Assembly (NCBI GenBank): GCA_009787685.1 | Contig: WQSV01000047.1 | Span: 1 to 8,608 of the forward strand | DNA: 8,608 nt | From: Bacillota bacterium | Lineage (GTDB): Bacteria > Bacillota > Clostridia > Christensenellales > Pumilibacteraceae | Reading direction: 5' to 3' | Shown: one piece after another, positions 1-6,068 of the stretch | Layout of the letters: each line of letters begins with the position of its first letter | How positions within the stretch are numbered: the first letter of the stretch is position 1 | Position numbers and translations under genes: made by a program | Notes under the pieces: model-generated | Databases searched by the model: none | Told to the model about the DNA's origin: nothing | What the model saw: the letters and a program-made list of their open reading frames with translations, nothing else

Positions 1-880
1 AATCGCAAATCGTGTTTTCATTCGCATTAAATAAATGCGCTGTTGTCCCCCCACCTCGAAGGTATGTGTTTTTGAACATCTCATCACTTGGAGCAATTCC
101 ATCTAAAATATTGCGATATGCTTTTGTGACAATAGACACATATTCTCTTTTTCTCATTCGTCCTTCAAGCTTAAAACTCGTTATTCCCGCATCAATAAGA
201 GAATGAATGTGTTTTGACATGTCAATGTCTTTCGTTGAAAGATAATAACCTTTTTGCTCTCCTCTCAAATATTCTTTTCGACACAATTGCAAACATCTCC
301 CACGATTTCCACTTTGTTTCATTATTAGACTTGACAAATAACAATTACCACTGAACCCCACACAAAGCGCACCATGAGCAAAAAACTCAAGTTCAATGTC
401 ACAATTTTCTTTGATTTTCCTAATGTCTTCAAGTGTAGTTTCGCGCGACAAAATCACTCTCTTTATTCCCAACTTTTTCGCGAATATTGTTCCTTCAAGA
501 TTGTGAATGCCCATTTGAGTGCTTGCATGCAGTGTTAAACGAGGCAATTCTTCTTTTAACCTTCTTGTTAGTCCCAAATCACAAACTATGACAGCGTCAA
601 CATTTGCTTCAAACAGTTCCCTTGCCGACTCAATTGCGTCATTCATTTCATGAGGATATATTAAAGTGTTTATAGCAACATAGACTTTGACATCAAACAA
701 ATGAGCATATTTAATTGCATTTTTTATTTCTTCCAATGAAAAATTAGTCGCCTTAGCTCTTGCACTAAAACGACTAAGTCCGCAATATATCGCGTTTGCT
801 CCACTTGCAATTGCTGCTTCAAAAGCGGTAATATCTCCCGCGGGAGCAAGGAGTTCAATTTTTGAATCTTTAATTATCAT
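1..880 (-). CDS. U32 family protein (RlhA/TrhP-like), 3' end missing
   Basis: The gene runs off the left edge, giving 293 residues from ATG at 880. It opens with ELLAPAGD (residues 9-16) and GANAIYCG (27-34), as in U32 proteins. The family signature follows at about 163-184: E, two F, HGALC, then GNCYLSS. Cys173, Cys180, Cys196 and Cys200 (GRCLQLCR) are candidate iron-sulfur cluster ligands. Further marks are LSTKD (215-219), a SFKLEGRMRKREYV stretch (235-248) and LRGGGTTAHLF (274-284). U32 proteins were named as collagenase-like peptidases, but characterised relatives RlhA and TrhP/YrrN-YrrO hydroxylate 23S rRNA or tRNA wobble uridine using prephenate-derived chemistry. RNA hydroxylation is therefore the best guess; which RNA cannot be told without the C-terminus. 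The start codon overlaps the end of the upstream zinc-ribbon gene by 11 bp, and only a weak GTGGAAA precedes it, so translational coupling is likely. The family assignment is very sure; the substrate is not. Confidence 0.93.
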   Translation of the reverse strand, partial: MIIKDSKIELLAPAGDITAFEAAIASGANAIYCGLSRFSARAKATNFSLEEIKNAIKYAHLFDVKVYVAINTLIYPHEMNDAIESARELFEANVDAVIVCDLGLTRRLKEELPRLTLHASTQMGIHNLEGTIFAKKLGIKRVILSRETTLEDIRKIKENCDIELEFFAHGALCVGFSGNCYLSSLIMKQSGNRGRCLQLCRKEYLRGEQKGYYLSTKDIDMSKHIHSLIDAGITSFKLEGRMRKREYVSIVTKAYRNILDGIAPSDEMFKNTYLRGGGTTAHLFNANENTICD

Positions 881-1193
881 CGTTTCCACTGAATTTTTCA
901 ATGTCGTCAATTTCAATTATTGATGCCGACTCAATTAGTTCAACATAGTCAAACGGATCATCTTCTTGCCCTGCATGAATATCAAATCCAAAAACTAATT
1001 CATTCAAAATACTACTGAGTCCACCAAAAATCCCACCACCGAACATGTCGTCGAATGGTGAAGAATTCCTATGCTCAATGTGTCCAGTTGAAATGACAAT
1101 ATTATCATCGGAAACCTCTCTTTCTTCAATATAAAGGTCACAATACTTGCAATAATTCTTTTTTAATGGTTCAAAGCATTTTGGACAGTTCAT
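870..1193 (-). CDS. Small zinc-ribbon protein of unknown function
   Basis: This 107-residue protein starts MNCPKCFEPL and has two CxxC knuckles, Cys3/Cys6 and Cys15/Cys18, forming a compact N-terminal zinc ribbon. A glycine/phenylalanine-rich patch follows (DDMFGGGIFGGLS, about 48-60), then a strongly acidic C-terminal tail (roughly 76-107). There is no signal peptide or clear membrane segment, so it is probably cytoplasmic. I do not recognise a named family beyond the zinc ribbon. Its stop (TAA, 870-872) lies inside the first codons of the U32 gene, which makes the two a likely operon and hints at a functional link, possibly as an accessory or RNA-contacting partner; that link is inference. 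The ATG sits directly after a palindromic repeat with only an A-rich leader and no recognisable Shine-Dalgarno. I see no convincing promoter between it and the GAPDH terminator. Confidence 0.8.
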   Translation of the reverse strand: MNCPKCFEPLKKNYCKYCDLYIEEREVSDDNIVISTGHIEHRNSSPFDDMFGGGIFGGLSSILNELVFGFDIHAGQEDDPFDYVELIESASIIEIDDIEKFSGNDDN

Positions 1194-1202
1194 TTTTTTC
1201 TG

Positions 1203-1283
1203 GTGAATAGTGAATAACTAATAGTGAACAGTGACGAAAAGAGTTAGGTCAAGAAAATCTAACAAGAGTTATTCACTATTCCT
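1203..1283. repeat. MITE-like palindromic element, copy 1
   Basis: A perfect 15-bp inverted repeat, GAATAGTGAATAACT (1205-1219) and its complement (1267-1281), flanks about 47 bp. The left side also carries extra GTGAA-containing units (1221-1233). The core holds AAAGAGTTAGG (1238-1248), matching AAAGAATTAGG in the copy near 6846. The element fills the space between the GAPDH terminator and the zinc-ribbon gene, ending 9-11 bases from the ATG. It has no coding capacity. Mobility is inferred only from the form and from the related second copy. Confidence 0.7.
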
Positions 1284-1328
1284 ATTCAATAATAAAACAA
1301 AGGACAGGACACTTTTGCCCTGTCCTTT
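1284..1328 (-). terminator. Intrinsic terminator of the GAPDH gene
   Basis: A 10-bp perfect stem, AAAGGACAGG (1299-1308) with CCTGTCCTTT (1319-1328) and a 10-base loop, starts 31 bases after the GAPDH stop. On the minus strand it is followed by a T-rich run (GTTTTATTATT, 1298-1288). It separates GAPDH from the zinc-ribbon/U32 pair. Confidence 0.9.
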
Positions 1329-1359
1329 ATTTCAAAGTTTTAAATAGTGACAACAAGAC

Positions 1360-2379
1360 TTATTTGCTTGAGTCAGTTTTTGCCATGTGAACGATAAGGT
1401 CATTGCATTTTGTGCTATAGCCATATTCATTGTCATACCAAGTAATGAGTTTGAAGAAGTTGTCGTTTAGCGCAACACCCGCTCCAGCGTCAAAAATTGA
1501 AGTGTGTGGATCAGACATGAAATCAGATGACACAACCGCTTCATCAGTGTAGGCAAGGATTCCATTCATTTTGCCTTCACTTGCTTTTTTGACAACTGCG
1601 CAAAGGTTTTCATAAGTTGTCGCTTTTTTGAGTCTGACAGTCAAGTCAACAACAGAAACATTGATTGTTGGAACGCGGAAAGCCATTCCAGTCAATTTTC
1701 CTTTCAATGATGGAATAACAAGAGCTGTTGCTTTCGCAGCTCCAGTTGAAGATGGAATGATGTTTGCTGAAGCCGCTCGTCCACCTCTCCAGTCTTTTTT
1801 AGACGAGCCGTCAACTGTCATTTGAGTTGCAGTCATCGCATGAACTGTTGTCATGAGACCTTCAACGATTTCAAATTCGTCATTGATGACTTTCGCAAGT
1901 GGAGCAAGACAGTTTGTTGTGCAAGACGCGTTTGAAACGACTGTCATGTCTTTACTATATTCAGTGTGGTTAACACCACAAACAAAAGTTGGAGTCGCGT
2001 CTTTTGCTGGAGCAGAGATGATAACTTTTTTCGCTCCGCCTTTTAGATGTGCTGAAGCCGCTTCAGTTGTTGTGAAAACACCAGTTGACTCAAGGATATA
2101 TTCCGCACCGCACTCTTTCCATGGGATTTGTGCTGGGTCTTTTTGAGCATAAAATTTGATTTTTTTGCCGTTAACGATTAAAGTGTCGCCGTCTGCTTTG
2201 ACTTCACCTTTGAATTTTCCATGAGCTGAATCATATTTGAGCATATACTCAGCATATGTTGCGTCCATGAATGGATCGTTGACTCCAACGACCTCAACGT
2301 CGTTTCTTGTTGATGCATTGCGAAGAACCAATCTTCCAATACGTCCAAAACCATTAATACCTATTTTTACTTTTGACAT
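1360..2379 (-). CDS. gap: Type I glyceraldehyde-3-phosphate dehydrogenase
   Basis: This is a full-length, 339-residue phosphorylating GAPDH of glycolysis, cytosolic and normally tetrameric. It converts glyceraldehyde 3-phosphate, NAD+ and phosphate to 1,3-bisphosphoglycerate. The Rossmann motif INGFGRIGR is at 8-16, and VNDPF (33-37) has Asp35, the residue that favours NAD. The catalytic motif SNASCTTNC gives Cys153, paired with His180 (TTVHAMTATQ). The C-terminal WYDNEYGYS (314-322) is intact. The stretches TATQMTVDGSSKKDWRGG and KLTGMAFRVPT are of the E. coli GapA/eukaryotic GapC type rather than the Bacillus type (which has TNDQRILDLPHKDLRR). No pgk or tpi lies next to it; downstream is its terminator and upstream a YcxB-like gene whose end holds the likely promoter. 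The start at 2379 is fixed by the conserved N-terminus and by an in-frame TAG (2394-2392) just upstream. Its Shine-Dalgarno is displaced (see 2377-2430). Confidence 0.98.
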   Translation of the reverse strand: MSKVKIGINGFGRIGRLVLRNASTRNDVEVVGVNDPFMDATYAEYMLKYDSAHGKFKGEVKADGDTLIVNGKKIKFYAQKDPAQIPWKECGAEYILESTGVFTTTEAASAHLKGGAKKVIISAPAKDATPTFVCGVNHTEYSKDMTVVSNASCTTNCLAPLAKVINDEFEIVEGLMTTVHAMTATQMTVDGSSKKDWRGGRAASANIIPSSTGAAKATALVIPSLKGKLTGMAFRVPTINVSVVDLTVRLKKATTYENLCAVVKKASEGKMNGILAYTDEAVVSSDFMSDPHTSIFDAGAGVALNDNFFKLITWYDNEYGYSTKCNDLIVHMAKTDSSK

Positions 2380-2430
2380 TTTTTTTTGAGTCTAATTGCA
2401 ATCTGCTTTTATTTAGACTCTCCTCCTTTG
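2377..2430 (-). promoter_or_regulatory. Split ribosome-binding site of gap with intervening hairpin
   Basis: The only strong Shine-Dalgarno in the leader, AAAGGAGG (2429-2422), lies 42 bases before the ATG, far beyond normal spacing. Between them is a perfect 8-bp inverted repeat, GAGTCTAA (2420-2413) and TTAGACTC (2395-2388), with a 17-base loop, then eight A residues and the ATG. If the hairpin folds, one base before it and eight after it remain, giving an effective spacing of 9. No alternative in-frame start fits the Shine-Dalgarno. Confidence 0.7.
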
Positions 2431-2436
2431 TGCCAT

Positions 2437-2449
2437 GACAAAATTTGTC
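2437..2449. promoter_or_regulatory. Candidate operator palindrome in the gap leader
   Basis: GACAAAATTTGTC is a perfect 6+1+6 palindrome in the presumed leader of gap. On the minus strand it reads GAC-N6-TGTC, the spacing of one half of the CggR operator known from Bacillus gapA operons, but the second CGGGAC-N6-TGTC copy is absent. It is a weak candidate only. Confidence 0.3.
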
Positions 2450-2472
2450 TTCGGCGAATTATTATTATGCCC

Positions 2473-2952
2473 CTATTTTACAGATTTTAACTTATTTTGT
2501 AAAGCGTTTAAGTCCGCATTTGAAAAATCTTTTTTGTCAAGAAGAAAAAATTTGAATTTTGAAAAATGAAGAAAATAATAATTTTTCGAAGATGTTGCTT
2601 TGAAAAAATCTTTATAGTCATATTCAAAAGCAATTTCATCATCAAAACTTATCGTCACCTTTTCCGAAAACTCGATTTTTTGAACACTTGGTTTTTCTTG
2701 TTTTTTGTCTTTTGAATAACGAAAAAATTTGCAAACAAGAAAAACAATAGTTGCAACAAAAACTCCGCCAACTGGAACAAAAACAAACATGAGTCCTGTT
2801 AAGCGATGAAATTGTGCAATCAAAATGACCACACCGGGAGAAGACAAAAACACCATAAAAGCGAGCATAACGACACAAAAAAACAAAATTTCCCTAGTCA
2901 TGCGATAGAGAAGAACATCATTATTTAGTGTCAATGTTGTTATTTTGTTCAT
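2473..2952 (-). CDS. YcxB-like two-helix membrane protein
   Basis: This 159-residue protein has two hydrophobic segments (about 22-45 and 52-75), with a Lys-rich stretch after the second (FRYSKDKKQEK, 77-87). The remainder (about 91-159) is a soluble beta-rich region with the pattern EYDYKDFFKAT, NYYFLHFS, FFLLDKKDF (110-143). That arrangement, ending with a lysine and a short helix, resembles YcxB-like proteins, which have two N-terminal helices and a small cytoplasmic domain. No function is established for the family. The assignment is by remembered pattern. The start ATG at 2952 is preceded by GCGGAAAAATC, a modest ribosome-binding site. The last codons double as the probable promoter of gap, and no terminator follows, so some read-through into gap is possible. 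Confidence 0.75.
   Translation of the reverse strand: MNKITTLTLNNDVLLYRMTREILFFCVVMLAFMVFLSSPGVVILIAQFHRLTGLMFVFVPVGGVFVATIVFLVCKFFRYSKDKKQEKPSVQKIEFSEKVTISFDDEIAFEYDYKDFFKATSSKNYYFLHFSKFKFFLLDKKDFSNADLNALQNKLKSVK
2475..2503 (-). promoter_or_regulatory. Candidate promoter of gap
   Basis: TTTACA (2503-2498), a 17-base spacer and TAAAAT (2480-2475) form a good sigma-A-type promoter within the last codons of the upstream YcxB-like gene. It predicts a start near 2468 and a leader of about 90 bases that would contain the palindrome, the Shine-Dalgarno and the hairpin. Confidence 0.55.
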
Positions 2953-2981
2953 GATTTTTCCGCAATCTAGTCATTGCATTC

Positions 2982-3073
2982 GCCATTTTGAACATAACGA
3001 GGAATCTATCGACAGCGCAAAATTTCACTCAATATTAACGCTTTGCTAGATTCTTCGTTTCACTCAAAACTAC
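2982..3073. repeat. Degenerate palindromic intergenic repeat of a second family
   Basis: Outer arms 2982-3008 and 3047-3073 are inverted repeats matching at 19 of 27 positions. The inner part is best: AACGAGGAATCTA (2996-3008) against TAGATTCTTCGTT (3047-3059), 12 of 13. The AGATTCTTCG...CACTCA arm recalls the GATTCTTCGCTTCGCTCAGAATGAC-like short palindromes scattered in many bacterial genomes. This copy looks decayed and fills the gap between the M20 gene and the YcxB-like gene. Confidence 0.6.
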
Positions 3074-3076
3074 AAT

Positions 3077-3096
3077 AACTAACTAAAACTAACTAA
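3077..3096. repeat. Two tandem copies of AACTAACTAA
   Basis: AACTAACTAA occurs twice back to back (3077-3086, 3087-3096), just downstream of the M20 stop and at the edge of the palindromic repeat. It is short and low in complexity; no function is suggested. Confidence 0.6.
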
Positions 3097-3118
3097 TTTT
3101 TACTCAAAACACTAGAAA

Positions 3119-4813
3119 CTATCCTAATATTTTCCTAATAATAAAATCTGTGACTAGTGGTGTTTTTTCAAAGAGATCGGAAATATAGACTCTTTCAGTG
3201 TATTTGTGAATATCTCTTCCCCATGGACCGATGTTGAGAACCGGCATTGAGACTTCCTTGATGATATCTAGTGGAAGGTCATAGAGTTCGGAATTTCGAA
3301 GCAGATTTTTATCAATATAATCCGCAACCTCACTTTCAAACGGAAACATAGAATAGCTCAAGTCAGAAATTCCATTATAGTATTCTTTGATTCTTGCGTT
3401 TTCTTTGAGTTCCTTCTCGGTGAACTCAAGCGCTTCATGCAAGACTTTTGTCACTGCGTTCCCTTTGTTTCCAAGATTAGAACTTAGATTTCCAGTGCAT
3501 GGATAAAGTGGCGGAACAAGAGCAAGGACTATGACAGGTGACGGATCGCCTGTGAATTTTAGAACTGTTTCAATCATTAATGCGGCATTTTCGATTGAAT
3601 TTTTTGTGCTTGTTTTAAGAGATTTCACAACTCTGTGATATTCTTTTTTGAAAACTTCGCCAGCATTGTTGACCGCATCTTCAAAAATTTCAGAATAGTG
3701 CTTGACATTGATTTTGTAGGACGGACGAGTGTCCGTGACAGTGTTGCCACGCTCAACATTAAGAGCATAAAACGCATCAAAACTTTCCTCAAGATCCCGA
3801 ACAACATTTCCAAAGGCGTATTCTGCCGTCACTTTCAACTTCTCCATAAGCACTTGTGGGGACTCTGTCAATGTCAAAAGGTTCATCGCTGCCCATGACG
3901 CATTCGGGATTGTGACTTCATATTCTGTTTTTGTGTCGCGCGAATAAAGCCATGTTGGAGGAGGTGAGACAGATTTGTCAGTCGTGAAAATCCAATCTTT
4001 TGATGTTTCTGTTCTGCGAATTATTTCGCTCGTTAATGCAACAGGATTAAGCCCACCATAAATCATTCCAACATGAGTAGCCTTGCCTTGGGCATAGACA
4101 AGTGGCATCATCTTGCCAATACTTCCGTCATAATAAATTGTTTTCCCATCGTTTTCCCTCTCATGAGACTCAACATCAATCGTCAGCACAAAATCAAGAT
4201 CGTGTTTTTGTTTCAATTTTTTGAGTGTCTTAACAGCTTGAAGCATTCCTTTTGAAAGATTTTCTTCATCTGGAAGCGAAAGAAAAATAATATTTCCTTC
4301 AAAGTTTTTTTCTTCAACGTATTGCTCAATTAATGCCATGTGAACAGCGGCACCACCTTTCATGTCGGCAACACCTCTGCCAAAAATCCATTCCCCACTC
4401 TTAATGTCTTCTCTCACCCTCTCTGTCGCATTGCTAAAAACATTGTTCTTGTTTGCTTTCAAAAACTCCATTAGGAGATTTGGCTTTAGTGCCAACTTTT
4501 CATCAATTTGATGCTTTGAGTAGTCTTGAGTGTTAACAGTGTCGCTGTGATGAATCAAAACTACAGTTCTATCCCCTTTTCCTTTTAATAAACACCATGG
4601 AACATGCCTTCCATGAATGTCATTTTCAATTTTGTCAAATCCAAAATTGTTTCTATTTTTTTGAAAATACGGCATACTCAAAAACCACTTTTCAAAAAAC
4701 GTAACAGAATTGCATTCGTTTTTTGAATTTGTGAAAGTGTTAATTTCAACAAATCCAAACATATTTTTCTCAATCGAAGACTTCAATTTTTTTTTATCTA
4801 GTTTCATTTCCAT
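3119..4813 (-). CDS. M20 family metallohydrolase, RocB-like
   Basis: The 564-residue length matches RocB-type M20 proteins (about 550 residues). The zinc-site motifs are complete: HHSDTV (His89, Asp91), GRGVADMKGG (Asp150), PDEE (catalytic Glu183, metal Glu184), TIDVESH (Asp213) and GPWGRDIH (His536). The lid/dimerisation domain begins near GKATHVG (243-249, His247), which normally contributes to the partner active site. There is no signal peptide, so it acts in the cytoplasm. M20 enzymes cleave amide bonds in small peptides or acylated amino acids; the RocB substrate is not established, though in Bacillus the gene belongs to an arginine-use locus. No arginine genes are nearby here. The gene has its own promoter and follows the cysteine desulfurase terminator. 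Translation could start at Met1 (4813) or Met3 (4807); neither has a Shine-Dalgarno. The family is certain, the RocB subfamily likely. Confidence 0.95.
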   Translation of the reverse strand: MEMKLDKKKLKSSIEKNMFGFVEINTFTNSKNECNSVTFFEKWFLSMPYFQKNRNNFGFDKIENDIHGRHVPWCLLKGKGDRTVVLIHHSDTVNTQDYSKHQIDEKLALKPNLLMEFLKANKNNVFSNATERVREDIKSGEWIFGRGVADMKGGAAVHMALIEQYVEEKNFEGNIIFLSLPDEENLSKGMLQAVKTLKKLKQKHDLDFVLTIDVESHERENDGKTIYYDGSIGKMMPLVYAQGKATHVGMIYGGLNPVALTSEIIRRTETSKDWIFTTDKSVSPPPTWLYSRDTKTEYEVTIPNASWAAMNLLTLTESPQVLMEKLKVTAEYAFGNVVRDLEESFDAFYALNVERGNTVTDTRPSYKINVKHYSEIFEDAVNNAGEVFKKEYHRVVKSLKTSTKNSIENAALMIETVLKFTGDPSPVIVLALVPPLYPCTGNLSSNLGNKGNAVTKVLHEALEFTEKELKENARIKEYYNGISDLSYSMFPFESEVADYIDKNLLRNSELYDLPLDIIKEVSMPVLNIGPWGRDIHKYTERVYISDLFEKTPLVTDFIIRKILG

Positions 4814-4818
4814 GATTA

Positions 4819-4847
4819 ATTATAGCACATAACAAAAAAAATGTAAA
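4819..4847 (-). promoter_or_regulatory. Strong promoter of the M20 gene, apparently leaderless
   Basis: TTTACA (4847-4842), a 17-base spacer and TGC-TATAAT (-10 at 4824-4819, with extended TGn) make a near-consensus promoter. Only five bases separate the -10 from the ATG at 4813, so transcription should start at or within a base or two of the start codon, leaving no room for a Shine-Dalgarno. Confidence 0.8.
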
Positions 4848-4874
4848 ATGATTTTAAGGAGTTCAAACACAAAC

Positions 4875-4903
4875 AAAAAAGCACCATTTGTTGGTGCTTT
4901 TTT
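4875..4903 (-). terminator. Intrinsic terminator of the cysteine desulfurase gene
   Basis: A perfect 12-bp stem, AAAAAAGCACCA (4875-4886) and TGGTGCTTTTTT (4892-4903), has a 5-base loop and begins 25 bases past the stop. The minus strand continues TTTTTTGTTTGTG. The A/T-rich stem ends make it symmetrical, so it may act in both directions. Confidence 0.92.
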
Positions 4904-4928
4904 GCTCTTCGAGATTTTTTAAAAAAAT

Positions 4929-6032
4929 TTAATCGTTGATGATTTCAGTCAATGCGTTCACAAGCTGTCTTGCTTCATCCATTGTCGTTAATGACCCAAG
5001 ACTTATGCGAATACTTCCCTCTATGCATTGTTTGCAAACCCCCATTGCTTCAAGGACACGATTATATTTTAATCGTGAAGCGCAAGCTGAACCCGTTCCA
5101 ATGAGGATTCCTTTTTCAGCAAGTAATCTTTGAATTATTTCGGATTTTTTTCCATGAAATGAGATTGACAAAATATCACTATGAAGTGGAGAGTTTATTT
5201 TTATTTCGTCAATATTTGAATAGAGCGTGTTAGAAATATATTGTGAAATTTCAGCAATTTTTCGCTTGTCATAATGTTTTTGAAATGCTTTGACTGCCGA
5301 TGAGAACGCTAAAATTCCCGTCACATTTTCAGTTCCCGAACGTAAGTTTTTTTCTTGCCCGCCTCCAAGAATGAGAGGGCGAATATTTAGTTTTTCATTT
5401 TTGAAAAGAACTCCAACTCCTTTTATTCCACCAATTTTGTGAGCAGAGATTGAATATAAATCAACACTAGAATTCCTCAAATTTGTGCCCAATTTCAAAA
5501 ATGCTTGAACTCCGTCAGAGTGAAAAACAAGCCTTGGATTTATTTGTTTTGCTTTTTTTGAAAGCGAAACAATGTCATTGATTGCACCCGTCTCATTAGA
5601 ACGATGAATTAAGGAAACCAATGACGTATTTTCATCAATCAAAGACAAAAAATTGTCCTCCTCAACCGTCCCATCCTTTTTTAAAGGGCTAAAACGCACC
5701 TCTGTGCCTTGATTTTTTAATGCCAGCAATGTTTCATGAGAGCTTGGGTGTTCACCATATGACGAAACAACATTTCCTTTTTTGACTTTCAACCCACAAT
5801 TAATTGCCCAATTATTCGCTTCAGTTGCGCCTGATGTGAAAATAATTTCGGAAGGTTTTGCCCCTAGTGCATGAGCAATATTCTCTCTTGCTTCATCCAT
5901 TTTTCGCTTGACTTGAGTCGCTGGAACGTAAAGAGATGAAGGATTAAAATAGTCAAAGACTAGCGAAGTTGAAACCTCCCTAATAACTTCATCAAACACT
6001 TTTGTTGTCGCTGCATTGTCTAGGTATATCAT
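4929..6032 (-). CDS. Class I cysteine desulfurase (NifS/IscS family)
   Basis: From ATG at 6032 it gives 367 residues beginning MIYLDNAATT, the usual family start. This PLP enzyme turns cysteine into alanine and an enzyme persulfide that supplies iron-sulfur clusters or tRNA thiolation. Visible motifs are FTSGATEANN (65-74), GEHPSSHE with the PLP-stacking His95, HSDGVQ with Asp173 and Gln176, SISAHK with PLP lysine Lys199, RSGTEN (231-236), and GTGSACAS with catalytic Cys317. Two extra cysteines lie in GVCKQC (331-336). An in-frame TTG at 6068 would add 12 residues, but that stretch overlaps a plausible promoter and a palindrome, so the ATG is preferred. No Shine-Dalgarno precedes it. No IscU, SufU or ThiI partner adjoins it, so its sulfur acceptor must be encoded elsewhere. 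A candidate operator suggests it is regulated singly. NifS, IscS and tRNA-dedicated types cannot be separated here. Confidence 0.96.
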   Translation of the reverse strand: MIYLDNAATTKVFDEVIREVSTSLVFDYFNPSSLYVPATQVKRKMDEARENIAHALGAKPSEIIFTSGATEANNWAINCGLKVKKGNVVSSYGEHPSSHETLLALKNQGTEVRFSPLKKDGTVEEDNFLSLIDENTSLVSLIHRSNETGAINDIVSLSKKAKQINPRLVFHSDGVQAFLKLGTNLRNSSVDLYSISAHKIGGIKGVGVLFKNEKLNIRPLILGGGQEKNLRSGTENVTGILAFSSAVKAFQKHYDKRKIAEISQYISNTLYSNIDEIKINSPLHSDILSISFHGKKSEIIQRLLAEKGILIGTGSACASRLKYNRVLEAMGVCKQCIEGSIRISLGSLTTMDEARQLVNALTEIIND

Positions 6033-6038
6033 TATATC

Positions 6039-6068
6039 AGTATATGTTGGAACAATATTTTTGTTCAA
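6039..6068 (-). promoter_or_regulatory. Candidate promoter of the cysteine desulfurase gene
   Basis: TTGAAC (6068-6063), an 18-base spacer and TATACT (6044-6039) place the expected start point at about 6032, the A of the ATG. As with the M20 gene, this implies a leaderless message. It is weaker than the M20 promoter, and the AT-rich background makes chance matches possible. Confidence 0.5.

Noticed and set aside
1628..2146. Plus-strand reading frames of 65 and 97 codons opposite gap
   Set aside because: They mirror the conserved GAPDH coding strand and show no motif or start signals.
2413..2436. Seven-codon upstream reading frame (MAQRRRV) in the gap leader with AGG AGG AGA arginine codons
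   Set aside because: It has no Shine-Dalgarno of its own, and the arginine codons are simply the Shine-Dalgarno sequence of gap. Attenuation by rare codons is possible but unsupported.
2642..2878. 78-codon alternate frame inside the YcxB-like gene
   Set aside because: It is fully contained in a better-supported gene and its Cys-rich, random composition is typical of an out-of-frame reading.
2964..2992. Possible promoter TTCAAA-N17-TAGATT before the YcxB-like gene
   Set aside because: Both hexamers are weak and the sequence lies at the edge of the palindromic repeat; too poor to list.
6033..6068. 12-residue N-terminal extension of the cysteine desulfurase from TTG
   Set aside because: The family normally starts at MIYLDNAATT; the extension coincides with a promoter-like sequence and a palindrome.
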